The position numbers and the translations under genes are program-made. Shown piece after piece: positions 49,663-57,855 of a stretch of DNA of 64,000 nucleotides (position 1 is the first letter of the stretch; each line of letters starts with the position of its first letter). The stretch comes from Oceanisphaera litoralis (GTDB lineage Bacteria; Pseudomonadota; Gammaproteobacteria; Enterobacterales; Aeromonadaceae). The notes under the pieces were generated by a model, which did not search any database, was not told the DNA's origin, and saw only the letters and a program-made list of their open reading frames with translations. Location of the stretch: assembly GCF_016907015.1 (NCBI RefSeq), contig NZ_JAFBBE010000006.1, positions 1 through 64,000 on the forward strand, given 5' to 3'.

Positions 49663-49890
49663 TCATGCGGAGTAGCCGAATACCAGGTGATACACGTCCT
49701 GCAGGAACGCGGCGCCCAGCACTAGCACGATGAATGCAAACAGGAATGACAGCAGGGTTTCCAGCCCGCCCGGTGTCGCCTTGACAAAAAACCAGCCACC
49801 GGCTACCAGGCAGGCGGTGGCGATCAGGATATGCTCTACGCCGACCATGGCCGCACAGACGAAAAAAAATACCCCCAGCAGGTAGGCCAT
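49663..49890 (-). CDS. Holin-like small membrane protein (prophage)
   Basis: 75 aa protein with two to three hydrophobic segments (about residues 2-15, 20-35 and 43-60) and a short C-terminal tail. The start MAYLLGVFFF at 49890 has GGAG six bases upstream; longer in-frame starts lack one. Size, topology and position at the end of the structural operon fit a class II/III holin, but no endolysin is beside it. It is the last prophage gene before thiI. Confidence 0.55.
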   Translation of the reverse strand: MAYLLGVFFFVCAAMVGVEHILIATACLVAGGWFFVKATPGGLETLLSFLFAFIVLVLGAAFLQDVYHLVFGYSA

Positions 49891-49956
49891 ACCGAACTCC
49901 ATTCGAAAGATGAAGCCTGAGTATAACCTCCCGCCGGGGGGCATGAGCAGACCGCG

Positions 49957-51459
49957 TTACCTGGACAGGCCGTAAGTAATCCGCCCCCCTTGCGTCTGAC
50001 TCAGAGCCGGTCCGCCCGCCTGTTGCGGTGACCCCGCCGGGGTGGCGCCTTCTTTTGCTGCGATCCGCTCTTCCAGCTCGGAATTGCTCAGCTCCTTCGC
50101 CGCCTGCAGGTGGAAGTTAACCCGCTCATCGAGCGCGGCCGGGTCGCCACTGCGCACGGCGGCCACGTCTTCCGGCGCGCCGCTGGCGGCCAGCACCTTC
50201 AGCCAATCTCGACGGGCGCTTTTACCCTGGCCGTCCGGCGCCGACTCCACCCAGGCCTTGAGTGGATCCTGATTTTTCTTCTGCCTGGGTTGGTTGATGT
50301 TGTGCAGATCGCCCAGCCCTTCCTTCTGGCCGGCAAAGGTGGCGCTGATATCCTGCTTCATCTTCACTGCCTGATCTTCCTCGATCTCCTTCTTGGCCAG
50401 CATCTTGTCCACACTGGCGAGTTGTTTGGCCTTTTCTTTGAGCATGCCGGTAGCGGCTGTTTTGTAGCCCTTTTTGTCCGGGCCTTCGGTAAAGCCCATG
50501 GTCTGTGACAAGCTTCCCATCACCCCGGATTCTTGCATCTGCTGAATAACCGAACCCTGGGCGCCGAAGTATTTGATCAGATCGGTGACCGGGACTTCTT
50601 TGACAGGGTCATCCGGGTCGGCTGTGCGATTCAGTGTGGCCGGCCGATTGGCGCTACTGCCATCTTCGTATTCCACGCGCATGGTCGGCACCACAGTGTC
50701 GCCGTTGGGGCCGGGTACAAAGCCCACCAAAGATTTACTCTTGATGGCTTTGCCGGTTTGCGGGTCAATGTCCCCGACGCCCTTGCTCAGCTCGTAGCCC
50801 AAAGCGGTATTGGCGGCCTTGATCACTTCCGGCTGATTGTAGGTTTGATACAGCTCTTGATCACTCTTGTTATCCAGTTCACCATTGGCGCCCATCTGCA
50901 CCACCTTATTCAGGTGGCCCATTACGGTGCGGTTGGCGTTGGCCATATCGGGATTGGCAAAGCGGCGCGGATCCAGGTGCCTGGCGGCCGGGTGCTCGAA
51001 CACCTTAAGCAAGTCCGGATTCTGCTGCAACAGCGAAGGGTCATTGTAAACCGACTGGATCACATGCCCGTTCTGCTGCAAGAAAAGCTGATTGTCTTCC
51101 TGCTCTTGCTGCCGCTGAATGCGCTGCTCCTGCAGCTCCTGCAGCTTCTGCTGGCGTTGCTGCATAGACAACTGGGCCCAGCCCCGAGCGCTGGCGTCCT
51201 TGCTCGTTTGCCTGCTGTGGTCGAGCTGTTCGCGCTGCAGGGCGTGACCCAACCCCCACTGCTCGTCCGCCTTAGCATCGCGGCCTTCGGTGCGCTTCAT
51301 GCCCCACTGCTGGTAATCGGCAGCCCGTTGGCTCTCGGTCTCGCGCAGACTCATGGCCTTGTCGGCGCGTTCGTCTTCTTTCTTGCCGCGCTGGTAGTTG
51401 TTCATGACCTGGAAGCCAGACAAGAAACCGCTGGCCAGTGAACCCAATCCTTCCGCCAT
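49957..51459 (-). CDS. Putative internal virion (ejection) protein
   Basis: 500 aa protein not matched to a named family. It begins with a glycine-rich stretch (MAEGLGSLASGFLSGFQV), continues as a very long charged helix rich in Q, E and R (about residues 25-125, probable coiled coil), and ends in a mixed region of K/Q-rich helices. It overlaps the preceding gene by one base. Position behind the tail genes and composition resemble ejection proteins of short-tailed phages; that role is inferred. Confidence 0.5.
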   Translation of the reverse strand: MAEGLGSLASGFLSGFQVMNNYQRGKKEDERADKAMSLRETESQRAADYQQWGMKRTEGRDAKADEQWGLGHALQREQLDHSRQTSKDASARGWAQLSMQQRQQKLQELQEQRIQRQQEQEDNQLFLQQNGHVIQSVYNDPSLLQQNPDLLKVFEHPAARHLDPRRFANPDMANANRTVMGHLNKVVQMGANGELDNKSDQELYQTYNQPEVIKAANTALGYELSKGVGDIDPQTGKAIKSKSLVGFVPGPNGDTVVPTMRVEYEDGSSANRPATLNRTADPDDPVKEVPVTDLIKYFGAQGSVIQQMQESGVMGSLSQTMGFTEGPDKKGYKTAATGMLKEKAKQLASVDKMLAKKEIEEDQAVKMKQDISATFAGQKEGLGDLHNINQPRQKKNQDPLKAWVESAPDGQGKSARRDWLKVLAASGAPEDVAAVRSGDPAALDERVNFHLQAAKELSNSELEERIAAKEGATPAGSPQQAGGPALSQTQGGRITYGLSR

Positions 51460-51710
51460 CAGAATAACCCCCCTGCAATAAAACCAACTGCACCACCAAC
51501 TGCAGCACCAACGGGCCCGCCCACCATAAAGCCCACCGCCGCACCGGTACCGGCCGCACCCATTTGATTGCTCTTCTTCTGCGACTTAGCCTGCTGCTTC
51601 ATCTGCTCGTTCTGCATTTCCCGCTGCTGCCGTTGCTCTTCAGCCTGCGCCAAACCATCCATCCCCTGCTGGCGAGTTTGGGTGCCAATATCCAGTAAGC
51701 CGTAGCCCAT
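51459..51710 (-). CDS. Small glycine-zipper virion protein candidate
   Basis: 83 aa protein. A Q/E/K-rich helix (about residues 15-50) is followed by a glycine-zipper hydrophobic tail GAAVGFMVGGPVGAAVGGAVG (residues 55-80) that could insert in a membrane. The ATG at 51710 with AAGGGGG upstream is preferred to a longer frame. It overlaps the next gene by one base, and looks built to enter the host envelope on DNA ejection. Confidence 0.55.
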   Translation of the reverse strand: MGYGLLDIGTQTRQQGMDGLAQAEEQRQQREMQNEQMKQQAKSQKKSNQMGAAGTGAAVGFMVGGPVGAAVGGAVGFIAGGLF

Positions 51711-51711
51711 C

Positions 51712-52116
51712 TTATAATCCCCCTTCCTGTAGTTTTTCCCGGGTACCGGCATCGGCACCGGTCAGAATGCCCATCTGTCGGTCTTTCTCGTGGCTGCGGG
51801 TGGCGTTCTTGGTGCCGGCGGTCATCAATGCCTGACGCAGGCCAGTGCTGTTATCATTGCTATCCTGCTGCCGGGTCACTCCCATGCGGGCCAGTTGGTT
51901 ATCTTGCCCCTGTTGCGCCTGACGCAAGCTGTTACCCACCAGGCCATCGGTGCGCTCCAGTTGCTGCTTGGCAAGGGTCTCGTTAGTGGCCAGGGCCATC
52001 AACTCTCGCTGCCTGGGCAGAAAGCGCTGCTCCCAGTCGGCGTACTGTGCCCGAGTGATGCGGGCAAAGTTGGTTTCTGCGGCACGACCGCCGCCGGCGA
52101 TACCTACGGTTGCCAT
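51712..52116 (-). CDS. Putative virion structural protein
   Basis: 134 aa, mostly helical, rich in Q, R and L (segment FLPRQRELMALATNETLAKQQLERTDG). No family is recognised. GGAGG six bases before the ATG gives a strong start, which overlaps the stop of the upstream gene (TAATG). It is one of four adjacent genes of similar composition that probably encode proteins packaged inside the head. Confidence 0.5.
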   Translation of the reverse strand: MATVGIAGGGRAAETNFARITRAQYADWEQRFLPRQRELMALATNETLAKQQLERTDGLVGNSLRQAQQGQDNQLARMGVTRQQDSNDNSTGLRQALMTAGTKNATRSHEKDRQMGILTGADAGTREKLQEGGL

Positions 52117-52805
52117 TATCGACCTCCTACATGAGTGGCTGCTTGCGGGTTATAGAGCTGATTCTGACTAAGGGATGCACTGCTAAGCTGTTCGCCGGTA
52201 CTGCCGGGCGACATCGCAGGCGCTTTGGCTTGCCCCAAACCATAAGAAGTGGCGGCCCCGGCCAGCGATCCAACCAGACCCGCAGTGGCGGCCCGACTGG
52301 AAAGCTTTTTCTGGTGCGCCATCTGTGCCTCAGCGCTGGCCTTGTTGTGCGCCATGGCGGAAATATTCTGATAGCCCTGCATCGCCTCCGCCTTTTGCCC
52401 CTGGCCGATAGCGGCAATGTCCTTCAGGCCCGCCACATACTTGTCCTGCTGGCTGGTCTGGGCTCGGGCGACCGTGTCCGCCTGGCCGACCATTTGATCG
52501 CCGGTCAACTCATCCATGATGGACTGGTATTTGCCGCTGGTAGGATCGACGCCGGCTGCCGCCAATTCATCACCTGCCTGACTTCGAGCCTTGCCAAAGC
52601 TGGACGCATAGCCCAGCCCCGCCTCGCCGGCCAGCTGATCATATTCCTGGCCTTTATTGAGATCGGACACCTTGTCCATAAACAGGTTTTCGAATGGCTT
52701 AAGCTCCTGCTGGTACATGTTCCATTGTTTTGCGGCGACTTCTGCCGCCGCCTGTTGCTGTGCTGTTTCGCGAACTTCGTTGGAGCCGCCGCCACCACCA
52801 CCCAT
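52116..52805 (-). CDS. Putative internal virion protein
   Basis: 229 aa protein beginning with six glycines, then a long alanine/glutamine-rich helical region (about 10-170) and a short hydrophobic glycine/alanine segment (AATAGLVGSLAGAATSYGLG, about 172-191). GAGG lies five bases upstream. No family name is claimed; its layout parallels that of its neighbours, and it precedes them in the transcript. Confidence 0.5.
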   Translation of the reverse strand: MGGGGGGSNEVRETAQQQAAAEVAAKQWNMYQQELKPFENLFMDKVSDLNKGQEYDQLAGEAGLGYASSFGKARSQAGDELAAAGVDPTSGKYQSIMDELTGDQMVGQADTVARAQTSQQDKYVAGLKDIAAIGQGQKAEAMQGYQNISAMAHNKASAEAQMAHQKKLSSRAATAGLVGSLAGAATSYGLGQAKAPAMSPGSTGEQLSSASLSQNQLYNPQAATHVGGR

Positions 52806-52824
52806 GAGTACCTCGCTTGTCGAA

Positions 52825-53178
52825 TTAAAGAGTCAGTTGAAATGTTATTGAGCCATCGGCCGAGTCGGCCACGCGCCGCCAGCCCAACCGGGGCGCCATG
52901 CGCAAGAAGCCGCGGCGCCGGGTATGAAAGCGCAGCCAGCGCCCCCCGATCTGGCGGGTCAGCTGCTCGATCTCCGGCTGATACCGACTTAACCCGTCCC
53001 GGCGCTCACTCCAGGCCGCCCAAACCAACACGCCCACCACGCCGTTTTCCACCAGTGGCTTGAGTACCCAGCCAGCATCAGGCCGCACAAACAAAAACGC
53101 CTGCTGGTTAAGGCAGGCGTCTTGTATCTCGAGCATCAGGCCGGGGTGATCGGCCTTGAGTCGTTCAAGGGGTGGCAT
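52825..53178 (-). CDS. Phage protein with GNAT-like features
   Basis: 117 aa. The central VGVLVWAAWSE strand and the C-terminal RGFLRMAPRLGWRRV look like a reduced GNAT acyltransferase fold, seen in small proteins of some short-tailed phages; this is a weak resemblance and no acyl-CoA loop is clear. ATG 53178 was chosen because GGAG stands eight bases upstream; an upstream frame has none. It overlaps the DUF4376 gene by 14 bases. Confidence 0.5.
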   Translation of the reverse strand: MPPLERLKADHPGLMLEIQDACLNQQAFLFVRPDAGWVLKPLVENGVVGVLVWAAWSERRDGLSRYQPEIEQLTRQIGGRWLRFHTRRRGFLRMAPRLGWRRVADSADGSITFQLTL

Positions 53179-53473
53179 CTTTTTGGCTCCAACAATGGCG
53201 CTGTATTTGCTCGCAGTGGGCATCTACGGCAAGGGCCAGCTGCTGGAACTGTTCCCGACTAAGCCGCACCTCGGTATTGCCCTGGTTGCGCCACTCTACA
53301 GTAGTGATGCCGGGGTCAAGCATCAGTCGCAGAGCCCGGCTGGCGATGGCTGCACGGCTGCTGGCATCAATTTGCCAATGGTGGCCACCCCATTCCATGC
53401 CCGCAGCAAAAGCCCGGTCGCGGCCCTGATTGGCCCGGGCCCGGCGCTCAGGCGAGTTATGCCGGATTTTCAA
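53165..53473 (-). CDS. DUF4376-like phage protein
   Basis: 102 aa protein with the DUF4376 pattern: RDRAFAAGMEWGGHHWQIDASSRAAI, then TVEWRN and VRLSREQFQQLALAV. Such domains occur on tail-fibre proteins or beside them, with unknown function. The start is TTG, with GGAG seven bases before it, and lies inside the end of the upstream gene by 17 bases. Confidence 0.65.
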   Translation of the reverse strand: MKIRHNSPERRARANQGRDRAFAAGMEWGGHHWQIDASSRAAIASRALRLMLDPGITTVEWRNQGNTEVRLSREQFQQLALAVDAHCEQIQRHCWSQKDATP

Positions 53474-53801
53474 TGGTGAACTCCTTGCGCAGGTACTGGG
53501 GGCCGGCGTCCACCTGGATCAGGTAGGTACCGGGGGCATCAAACTCGAATTCAGGCTGCTCAGTGCAGGGGTAGGTCACGTCCTCAATAGAGATCGCGCA
53601 AGGCAGAGGAAGGGCTTCCAACTTATAATCACCTTTCGGTTGCACCATCGCTTCGTCATCAATCCAGTGCGTTTGATCCTGAACCCCATCACCGACCCAC
53701 GCGGCCAGCTCACCCTCTTGCAGCTGAGCAGAGACAAAAGATAAAGGTGCATCCACCATGCGGGTGATTTGCCCAGTGGTGGGAAGGTATAGCGCGAACA
53801 T
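53457..53801 (-). CDS. Phage tail-associated protein of unknown function
   Basis: 114 aa, beta-rich, with a C-terminal Ig-like stretch (PEFEFDAPGTYLIQVDAGP). GAGGGG lies just before the ATG. Not recognised as a named family. Between a fibre protein and a DUF4376 protein, it may assist fibre assembly or decorate the tail tip. Confidence 0.5.
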   Translation of the reverse strand: MFALYLPTTGQITRMVDAPLSFVSAQLQEGELAAWVGDGVQDQTHWIDDEAMVQPKGDYKLEALPLPCAISIEDVTYPCTEQPEFEFDAPGTYLIQVDAGPQYLRKEFTIENPA

Positions 53802-53810
53802 ATCCCCTCT

Positions 53811-55562
53811 CTATCGTTTAAGTACAATAACGTAAAGCGTGCGGTAGCCCACGGCCACCGAGGCATAATTGTCTACCCGGCGCACCCTCAAGGTAATACT
53901 TGTCGCGCCGTTGGCGCTGCTCATGCGGGCGGCGCTCAGCATCTGCATGCCATCATCAATATATGCGTTAAGGTTTTCCGCTTGCAGAAGGCTCGAGCCA
54001 TCACGCAGCAGCTGATAATCGACAATGCCGGCGCCCGTGCCAACAGAGTCACTTTTACTAACCCGGCAACTAAACCCAATGAGCACGTTCACCGGGTACC
54101 CCATGTCGGGAATGACCAAGCTTTGCACCGTGGACCAGCTGCCACCATTGCTCAACGTAATGTTGTCTTGAGTGTAAACACCAATAGGGACGCTCACGGC
54201 GCTACCGGCGATTTTTAAGGTGTCTACCGACAGGTCCTGTATATGGGCCGAACCCACGGCCAGGGCATCTATTTGCGCCGAACCAATAACGGCCTGCGCC
54301 AGTTTTGCCCGCGTAATGGCAGCATCGACGATCTGCGCAGAAACAATGTTGGCCACCAAGGCGTTAACCCTATCTGCAGTTATCTGCGCCGCCGCCAGCT
54401 GCTCGATAAACGCCTGCTTGATAAACGCAGTATTCATGTAAACCTTGCCGCCCTCCACCACGAACAGGTTGTCTTTGGTGGTGGGGCTGGCGGGATCAAA
54501 CACCGCCATGCGGCCGGCGGCCACGGCAAATTCACTGGTGCCATCACTCCTTGCCAGCAGTCCGATGCCGGCCGTTATGTCGGCAGCCAGGGCTTTTATG
54601 GACCACAGCGCCTGGTAGGCTGCAGAGCCATCGGCGTTAATGTCGGCAATGGCCTGGTTAGTCGTTTGGATGGCCGCCGCATTCTCTCCGGCCTTGGCTA
54701 CTACCGTGTCAATGCGCTGGCCCAGCGCACCATCGGCGCTGGTTCTGGCAGTGGTCTCTTGCTGGATTAGGGCCGCATTCTCTCCGGCCTTGGCTACTAC
54801 CGTGTCAATGCGCTGGCCCAGTGCGCCATCGGCGCTGGTTCTCTCATCTTTTTCCGTGGTCACGGCAGAAGCTCTGGCGCTGGCCTCCCCCAATATCGCA
54901 TCCACCCTTGCCTGGGTTTCTGCTGCAAGTCGGCTAGCGACGGATCCCGGCAAGGATGTCGGGCCATCAACCAGGCTGATGCGATCTTGAAGGTGTTTGG
55001 TGAGGTAGCTTTCACTTAGCTCACCCGCCATTTCTTCGAGTATGTCGTCAATGGCCCGGCTGGTTTCGGCATAAACGCCACCCGGCCCAGTGTAAGGCCC
55101 GCGCTGGTTGTTGATGTTGACGAAGCGCACCCAGTACCAGGCCTTCAGCGCGGCACCCACGGCGTCGGCATACAGGTTAGCGTTAGTGGTACCCACCAGC
55201 TCGGCTTCAGCCAGGTTGTCGGTGGGAGCTCGCCAAATCTCGGTATAGCTATGGCCCCGGTAGTTGGGCTTATCCCAGCTCAGCAGGACATTGTGAAAGG
55301 CGCCATTGGCAGCCATGTTCAGCGGCTTAGTCGGAATTTGCGGGGCGTCACCATTGCCGCCGGTAATCAGACCGGCATCGAACGAGGGCACATAGATATT
55401 GCTGCCCATTTTTCTAAGTCGTGCCAGGCCCAGCTCGGCCAGCTGGCGAACGGTCACCGCCTTGTCCAGGCCGTTGCCCCGCTGACCGGTGAGCAATTCA
55501 AGGTTTTCGGTTATTGCGCCCTGATCGCGTCCGGCTCGAAATCCCGGTTTGCTCCTGCTCAT
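53811..55562 (-). CDS. DUF1983-type tail tip / fibre protein
   Basis: 583 aa. Residues about 85-165 form a fibronectin-III-like domain (VLLSWDKPNYRGHSYTEIWRA). A coiled-coil region (about 195-310) contains an exactly duplicated 32-residue unit with DGALGQRIDTVVAKAGENAA. The DUF1983-like block around residues 340-430 has FAVAAGRMAVFDP and NLFVVEGGKVYMNTAFI, typical of the C-terminal part of lambda gpJ-like host-specificity proteins. It overlaps the upstream gene by four bases. Confidence 0.75.
   Translation of the reverse strand: MSRSKPGFRAGRDQGAITENLELLTGQRGNGLDKAVTVRQLAELGLARLRKMGSNIYVPSFDAGLITGGNGDAPQIPTKPLNMAANGAFHNVLLSWDKPNYRGHSYTEIWRAPTDNLAEAELVGTTNANLYADAVGAALKAWYWVRFVNINNQRGPYTGPGGVYAETSRAIDDILEEMAGELSESYLTKHLQDRISLVDGPTSLPGSVASRLAAETQARVDAILGEASARASAVTTEKDERTSADGALGQRIDTVVAKAGENAALIQQETTARTSADGALGQRIDTVVAKAGENAAAIQTTNQAIADINADGSAAYQALWSIKALAADITAGIGLLARSDGTSEFAVAAGRMAVFDPASPTTKDNLFVVEGGKVYMNTAFIKQAFIEQLAAAQITADRVNALVANIVSAQIVDAAITRAKLAQAVIGSAQIDALAVGSAHIQDLSVDTLKIAGSAVSVPIGVYTQDNITLSNGGSWSTVQSLVIPDMGYPVNVLIGFSCRVSKSDSVGTGAGIVDYQLLRDGSSLLQAENLNAYIDDGMQMLSAARMSSANGATSITLRVRRVDNYASVAVGYRTLYVIVLKR
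54676..54842. repeat. 71-bp in-frame duplication in the tail tip gene
   Basis: Bases 54676-54746 and 54772-54842 are identical except for two positions, spaced by 96 bases (32 codons). They encode the repeated DGALGQRIDTVVAKAGENAA unit of the coiled coil, pointing to a recent duplication. Confidence 0.9.
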
Positions 55563-57157
55563 GATGCCTCCGCCATGCTGGTGGCCAATATGATGCGCTC
55601 CACTTCGGCTTGCGCCGCCACCTCAAGCTGCCACTTGGTTCCGCGCACAGCGGGCAGGCGAAACGCCCCCGCCGGCATCTGGCCCATGGCCAGACTCATA
55701 ACCTCGATGCCATCCACCAGCAGTTTGATGCCTACCTTGCTGGCGTCGCTGGTCACCACCCGCAGGGTATTGAAGGCGCTGGCCACCGGCGCCACGAACT
55801 CCTTGCTGCGCCAGGTTGTGGTAATGGATGTGTTGCCATCCCGCCAACGGTAGAGTGTGGCGCCCTTGGCAATGTACAGACTATCCCGCTCCAAATCGTG
55901 CCAGGCGGCATCCCAGCGGTTATCGAAGTGACGAAAGTCACCACTCACCGGATCGAACACAAAGCCATGGCTGTCGGTAAGCCCGATGTATTTGCCTTCA
56001 TGGGCCCAGGCACGCAGCGTTTCCGGTTGGTATTGCTGCCACTGATCGCGGGTAATCATGCCTTCGGTAATCACCAGGCCACCATTGCCGCCCACCGACA
56101 CCAGGCCGTCCGGGCTGGCGTAGATCACCTGCCCGGCCACCACTATCATGGAGCGGGCAGACACGCAGGCCTGCTCCAGATCCAGCTTGACGCCGTTAAT
56201 AGCAGATGGGGTCACGCCGCTAAACAGGTAGGGATAGCCCTTTGTGGCCACCACCAGGCTAGTGCCACTGGCGGCGATGGCCACCACATCGTGCTGAGTG
56301 GTTTGCCGGTTGGCTTGCGGCCAGGCATAGGGCAGATAGGCGCCGGAGAACAATACCTCGTTACCGGCAAAGCCGGCGGCGATGCCATTGGCCATCAGGC
56401 ACAGGCCACGCATGTTATCCGGCGGTGGCAGGTAGTCGTAGGTTTCCAGCACCGGCCCCAGATCGTCGCTACCCAGGCCATCGGTGTAACTGGCGGTGGC
56501 AATGGGCAGCTCCGCCACCAGCAGATAATCGGCGGTGCCCGCACCTGAAACCGAGCGGTACAGTCGGCGGTGGGTAATGTTGCGGTCGTTCTGAGCTGGA
56601 GCAGTCAGATTCAAGGCAACCGCACTGCCGGGAATAGGCATTTCCACCGGCAGCGAGGCCGGACTTGGTGGGCCTTCCTCACCAAATGCGGTGAGCCAGG
56701 TCTGCACATAGTAGCGAGTTTCGTCATCGGTAATGGTGTCATCGCTGCCACCAGAGGGTGGTGCTACCGAGCTGACGATCACAGCCGGCGGCGCCGGTAA
56801 TCCCAGCCGATACCAGGCGGTCGGCTTGGCGCCCGATCCCAACGCAATCGCTTCGGTGGTGACCTTGGGGTAATTGCCGTCGGTGTAGTACACCCGACCA
56901 TGCGGATCCTGAGCAATCGGGCTGGGTACCACATCAACAGCAATCGGCCACTGTAGCCAATGATCTGCACGGTATCGATACAGCGTCTTTGGTGCCGCTG
57001 GCAGCGAGATACCGGCTGCCGCATCACTCATGAACGGGCTGATAATGCCATGATTGAAATGGCAGTTCTTGGCCACTACCGCCACGTCGTCCGGCAGCAG
57101 GTGGTCGGCAATGCGCGGCACCTCGCCACGCATCAAGGTAATGTCGATAACAGGCAT
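55559..57157 (-). CDS. Probable tail hub / nozzle protein
   Basis: 532 aa. The N-terminus (MPVIDITLMRGEVPRIADHLLP) matches a conserved start in short-tailed phage proteins, then come a fibronectin-like segment (about 130-220) and repeated beta blades with phrases such as SLVVATKGYPYLFSG, QVIYASPDGLVSVGG and DSLYIAKGATLYRW, suggesting a beta-propeller as in tail nozzles of podoviruses. ATG 57157 was chosen since the longer frame reads through a terminator hairpin. Function is inferred from layout. Confidence 0.6.
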   Translation of the reverse strand: MPVIDITLMRGEVPRIADHLLPDDVAVVAKNCHFNHGIISPFMSDAAAGISLPAAPKTLYRYRADHWLQWPIAVDVVPSPIAQDPHGRVYYTDGNYPKVTTEAIALGSGAKPTAWYRLGLPAPPAVIVSSVAPPSGGSDDTITDDETRYYVQTWLTAFGEEGPPSPASLPVEMPIPGSAVALNLTAPAQNDRNITHRRLYRSVSGAGTADYLLVAELPIATASYTDGLGSDDLGPVLETYDYLPPPDNMRGLCLMANGIAAGFAGNEVLFSGAYLPYAWPQANRQTTQHDVVAIAASGTSLVVATKGYPYLFSGVTPSAINGVKLDLEQACVSARSMIVVAGQVIYASPDGLVSVGGNGGLVITEGMITRDQWQQYQPETLRAWAHEGKYIGLTDSHGFVFDPVSGDFRHFDNRWDAAWHDLERDSLYIAKGATLYRWRDGNTSITTTWRSKEFVAPVASAFNTLRVVTSDASKVGIKLLVDGIEVMSLAMGQMPAGAFRLPAVRGTKWQLEVAAQAEVERIILATSMAEAS

Positions 57158-57170
57158 GGGTTCCACACAC

Positions 57171-57204
57171 AAAAAAGCCCGCGTCACGTTAAATGACGGC
57201 GGGC
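57171..57204 (-). terminator. Prophage terminator (distal of a tandem pair)
   Basis: On the minus strand GCCCGCCGTCA and TGACGCGGGC pair (one bulge) around TTTAACG and are followed by six T bases. It lies 14 bases before the start of the tail hub gene. Confidence 0.75.
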
Positions 57205-57212
57205 CGGAAATG

Positions 57213-57242
57213 AAAACGCCGGGCTGCAAATGCAGTCCGGCG
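57213..57242 (-). terminator. Prophage terminator (proximal of a tandem pair)
   Basis: On the minus strand CGCCGGACTGCA and TGCAGCCCGGCG pair around TT and are followed by TTTTCATTT. It stands 20 bases after the stop of the small membrane protein gene. Confidence 0.75.
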
Positions 57243-57262
57243 ATGATGGGGTTAGCGTAACG

Positions 57263-57544
57263 CTAAGCTGACCACAGGGCAAGCGCCCAAGCGATAGCGC
57301 CGCCGATGGCCCCCGGCAGCAGCAAATCGTTGACCAATCCATCCCGGTTCCACGACTCAGGCAGAAAACCGGCCTGCCAAGGCATGCGGCTGCGGTTGGC
57401 CTTGTTGGCAGTAAGCCAGCGGTACTCTGCCTGGGCGTGCTCCCGCCCAGCCCAAAACGCGGCCATGGCCAGCGCGGCCTGCCACTGCCAGCCAAATAAA
57501 GAGGCCGCCAGTACGGCGGCCAGGGTGATGATGGAATGATTCAT
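57263..57544 (-). CDS. Two-segment membrane protein (prophage)
   Basis: 93 aa with a tryptophan-rich hydrophobic N-terminus (about residues 5-30) and a hydrophobic C-terminus (about 75-92) flanking a polar loop. No family is recognised. It could be a second holin-like or envelope-contact protein. The ATG overlaps the preceding stop (ATGA) and two terminators follow, ending the fibre transcript unit. Confidence 0.55.
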   Translation of the reverse strand: MNHSIITLAAVLAASLFGWQWQAALAMAAFWAGREHAQAEYRWLTANKANRSRMPWQAGFLPESWNRDGLVNDLLLPGAIGGAIAWALALWSA

Positions 57545-57855
57545 GCGAACACCACCAGCGGCGTGGCCGGGGTGATCACTACACCGGCGGCGATGAGCGC
57601 CTCCACCACCGACTGATGGCGGGTGCGCAGGTTGGCGTGGGCGCCGGGCACCGGCTCGGTCTCGGGGTACTCCAGCCCCTCTTCATCGGTGAGCATCACG
57701 CCGGTAGGCCGCCGCAGTTCGGGCAGCCAGGCCAGATGATGATCGTGGCTACCGGTGATAACGGCACCCTCATCATCCAGCGGCAGCACCTGGGCCAGGG
57801 CTTGGTTCAGTTCCGGCTGAGTAGCGGCGTGCAGGTAAACGGTCAGGTAATTCAT
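57541..57855 (-). CDS. Unknown prophage protein
   Basis: 104 aa, acidic, with HDHHLAWLPELRRPTG in its middle and a hydrophobic C-terminus. Not recognised. GGGAGG six bases before the ATG supports it, and it overlaps the genes on both sides by four bases, which is strong evidence that it is translated. It sits directly behind the long fibre, so a fibre chaperone is possible but unproven. Confidence 0.5.
   Translation of the reverse strand: MNYLTVYLHAATQPELNQALAQVLPLDDEGAVITGSHDHHLAWLPELRRPTGVMLTDEEGLEYPETEPVPGAHANLRTRHQSVVEALIAAGVVITPATPLVVFA

Noticed and set aside
57158-57229. N-terminal extension of the tail hub protein
   Set aside because: The extra 24 codons would be translated from inside two terminator hairpins and do not match the conserved start MPVIDITLMRGE.
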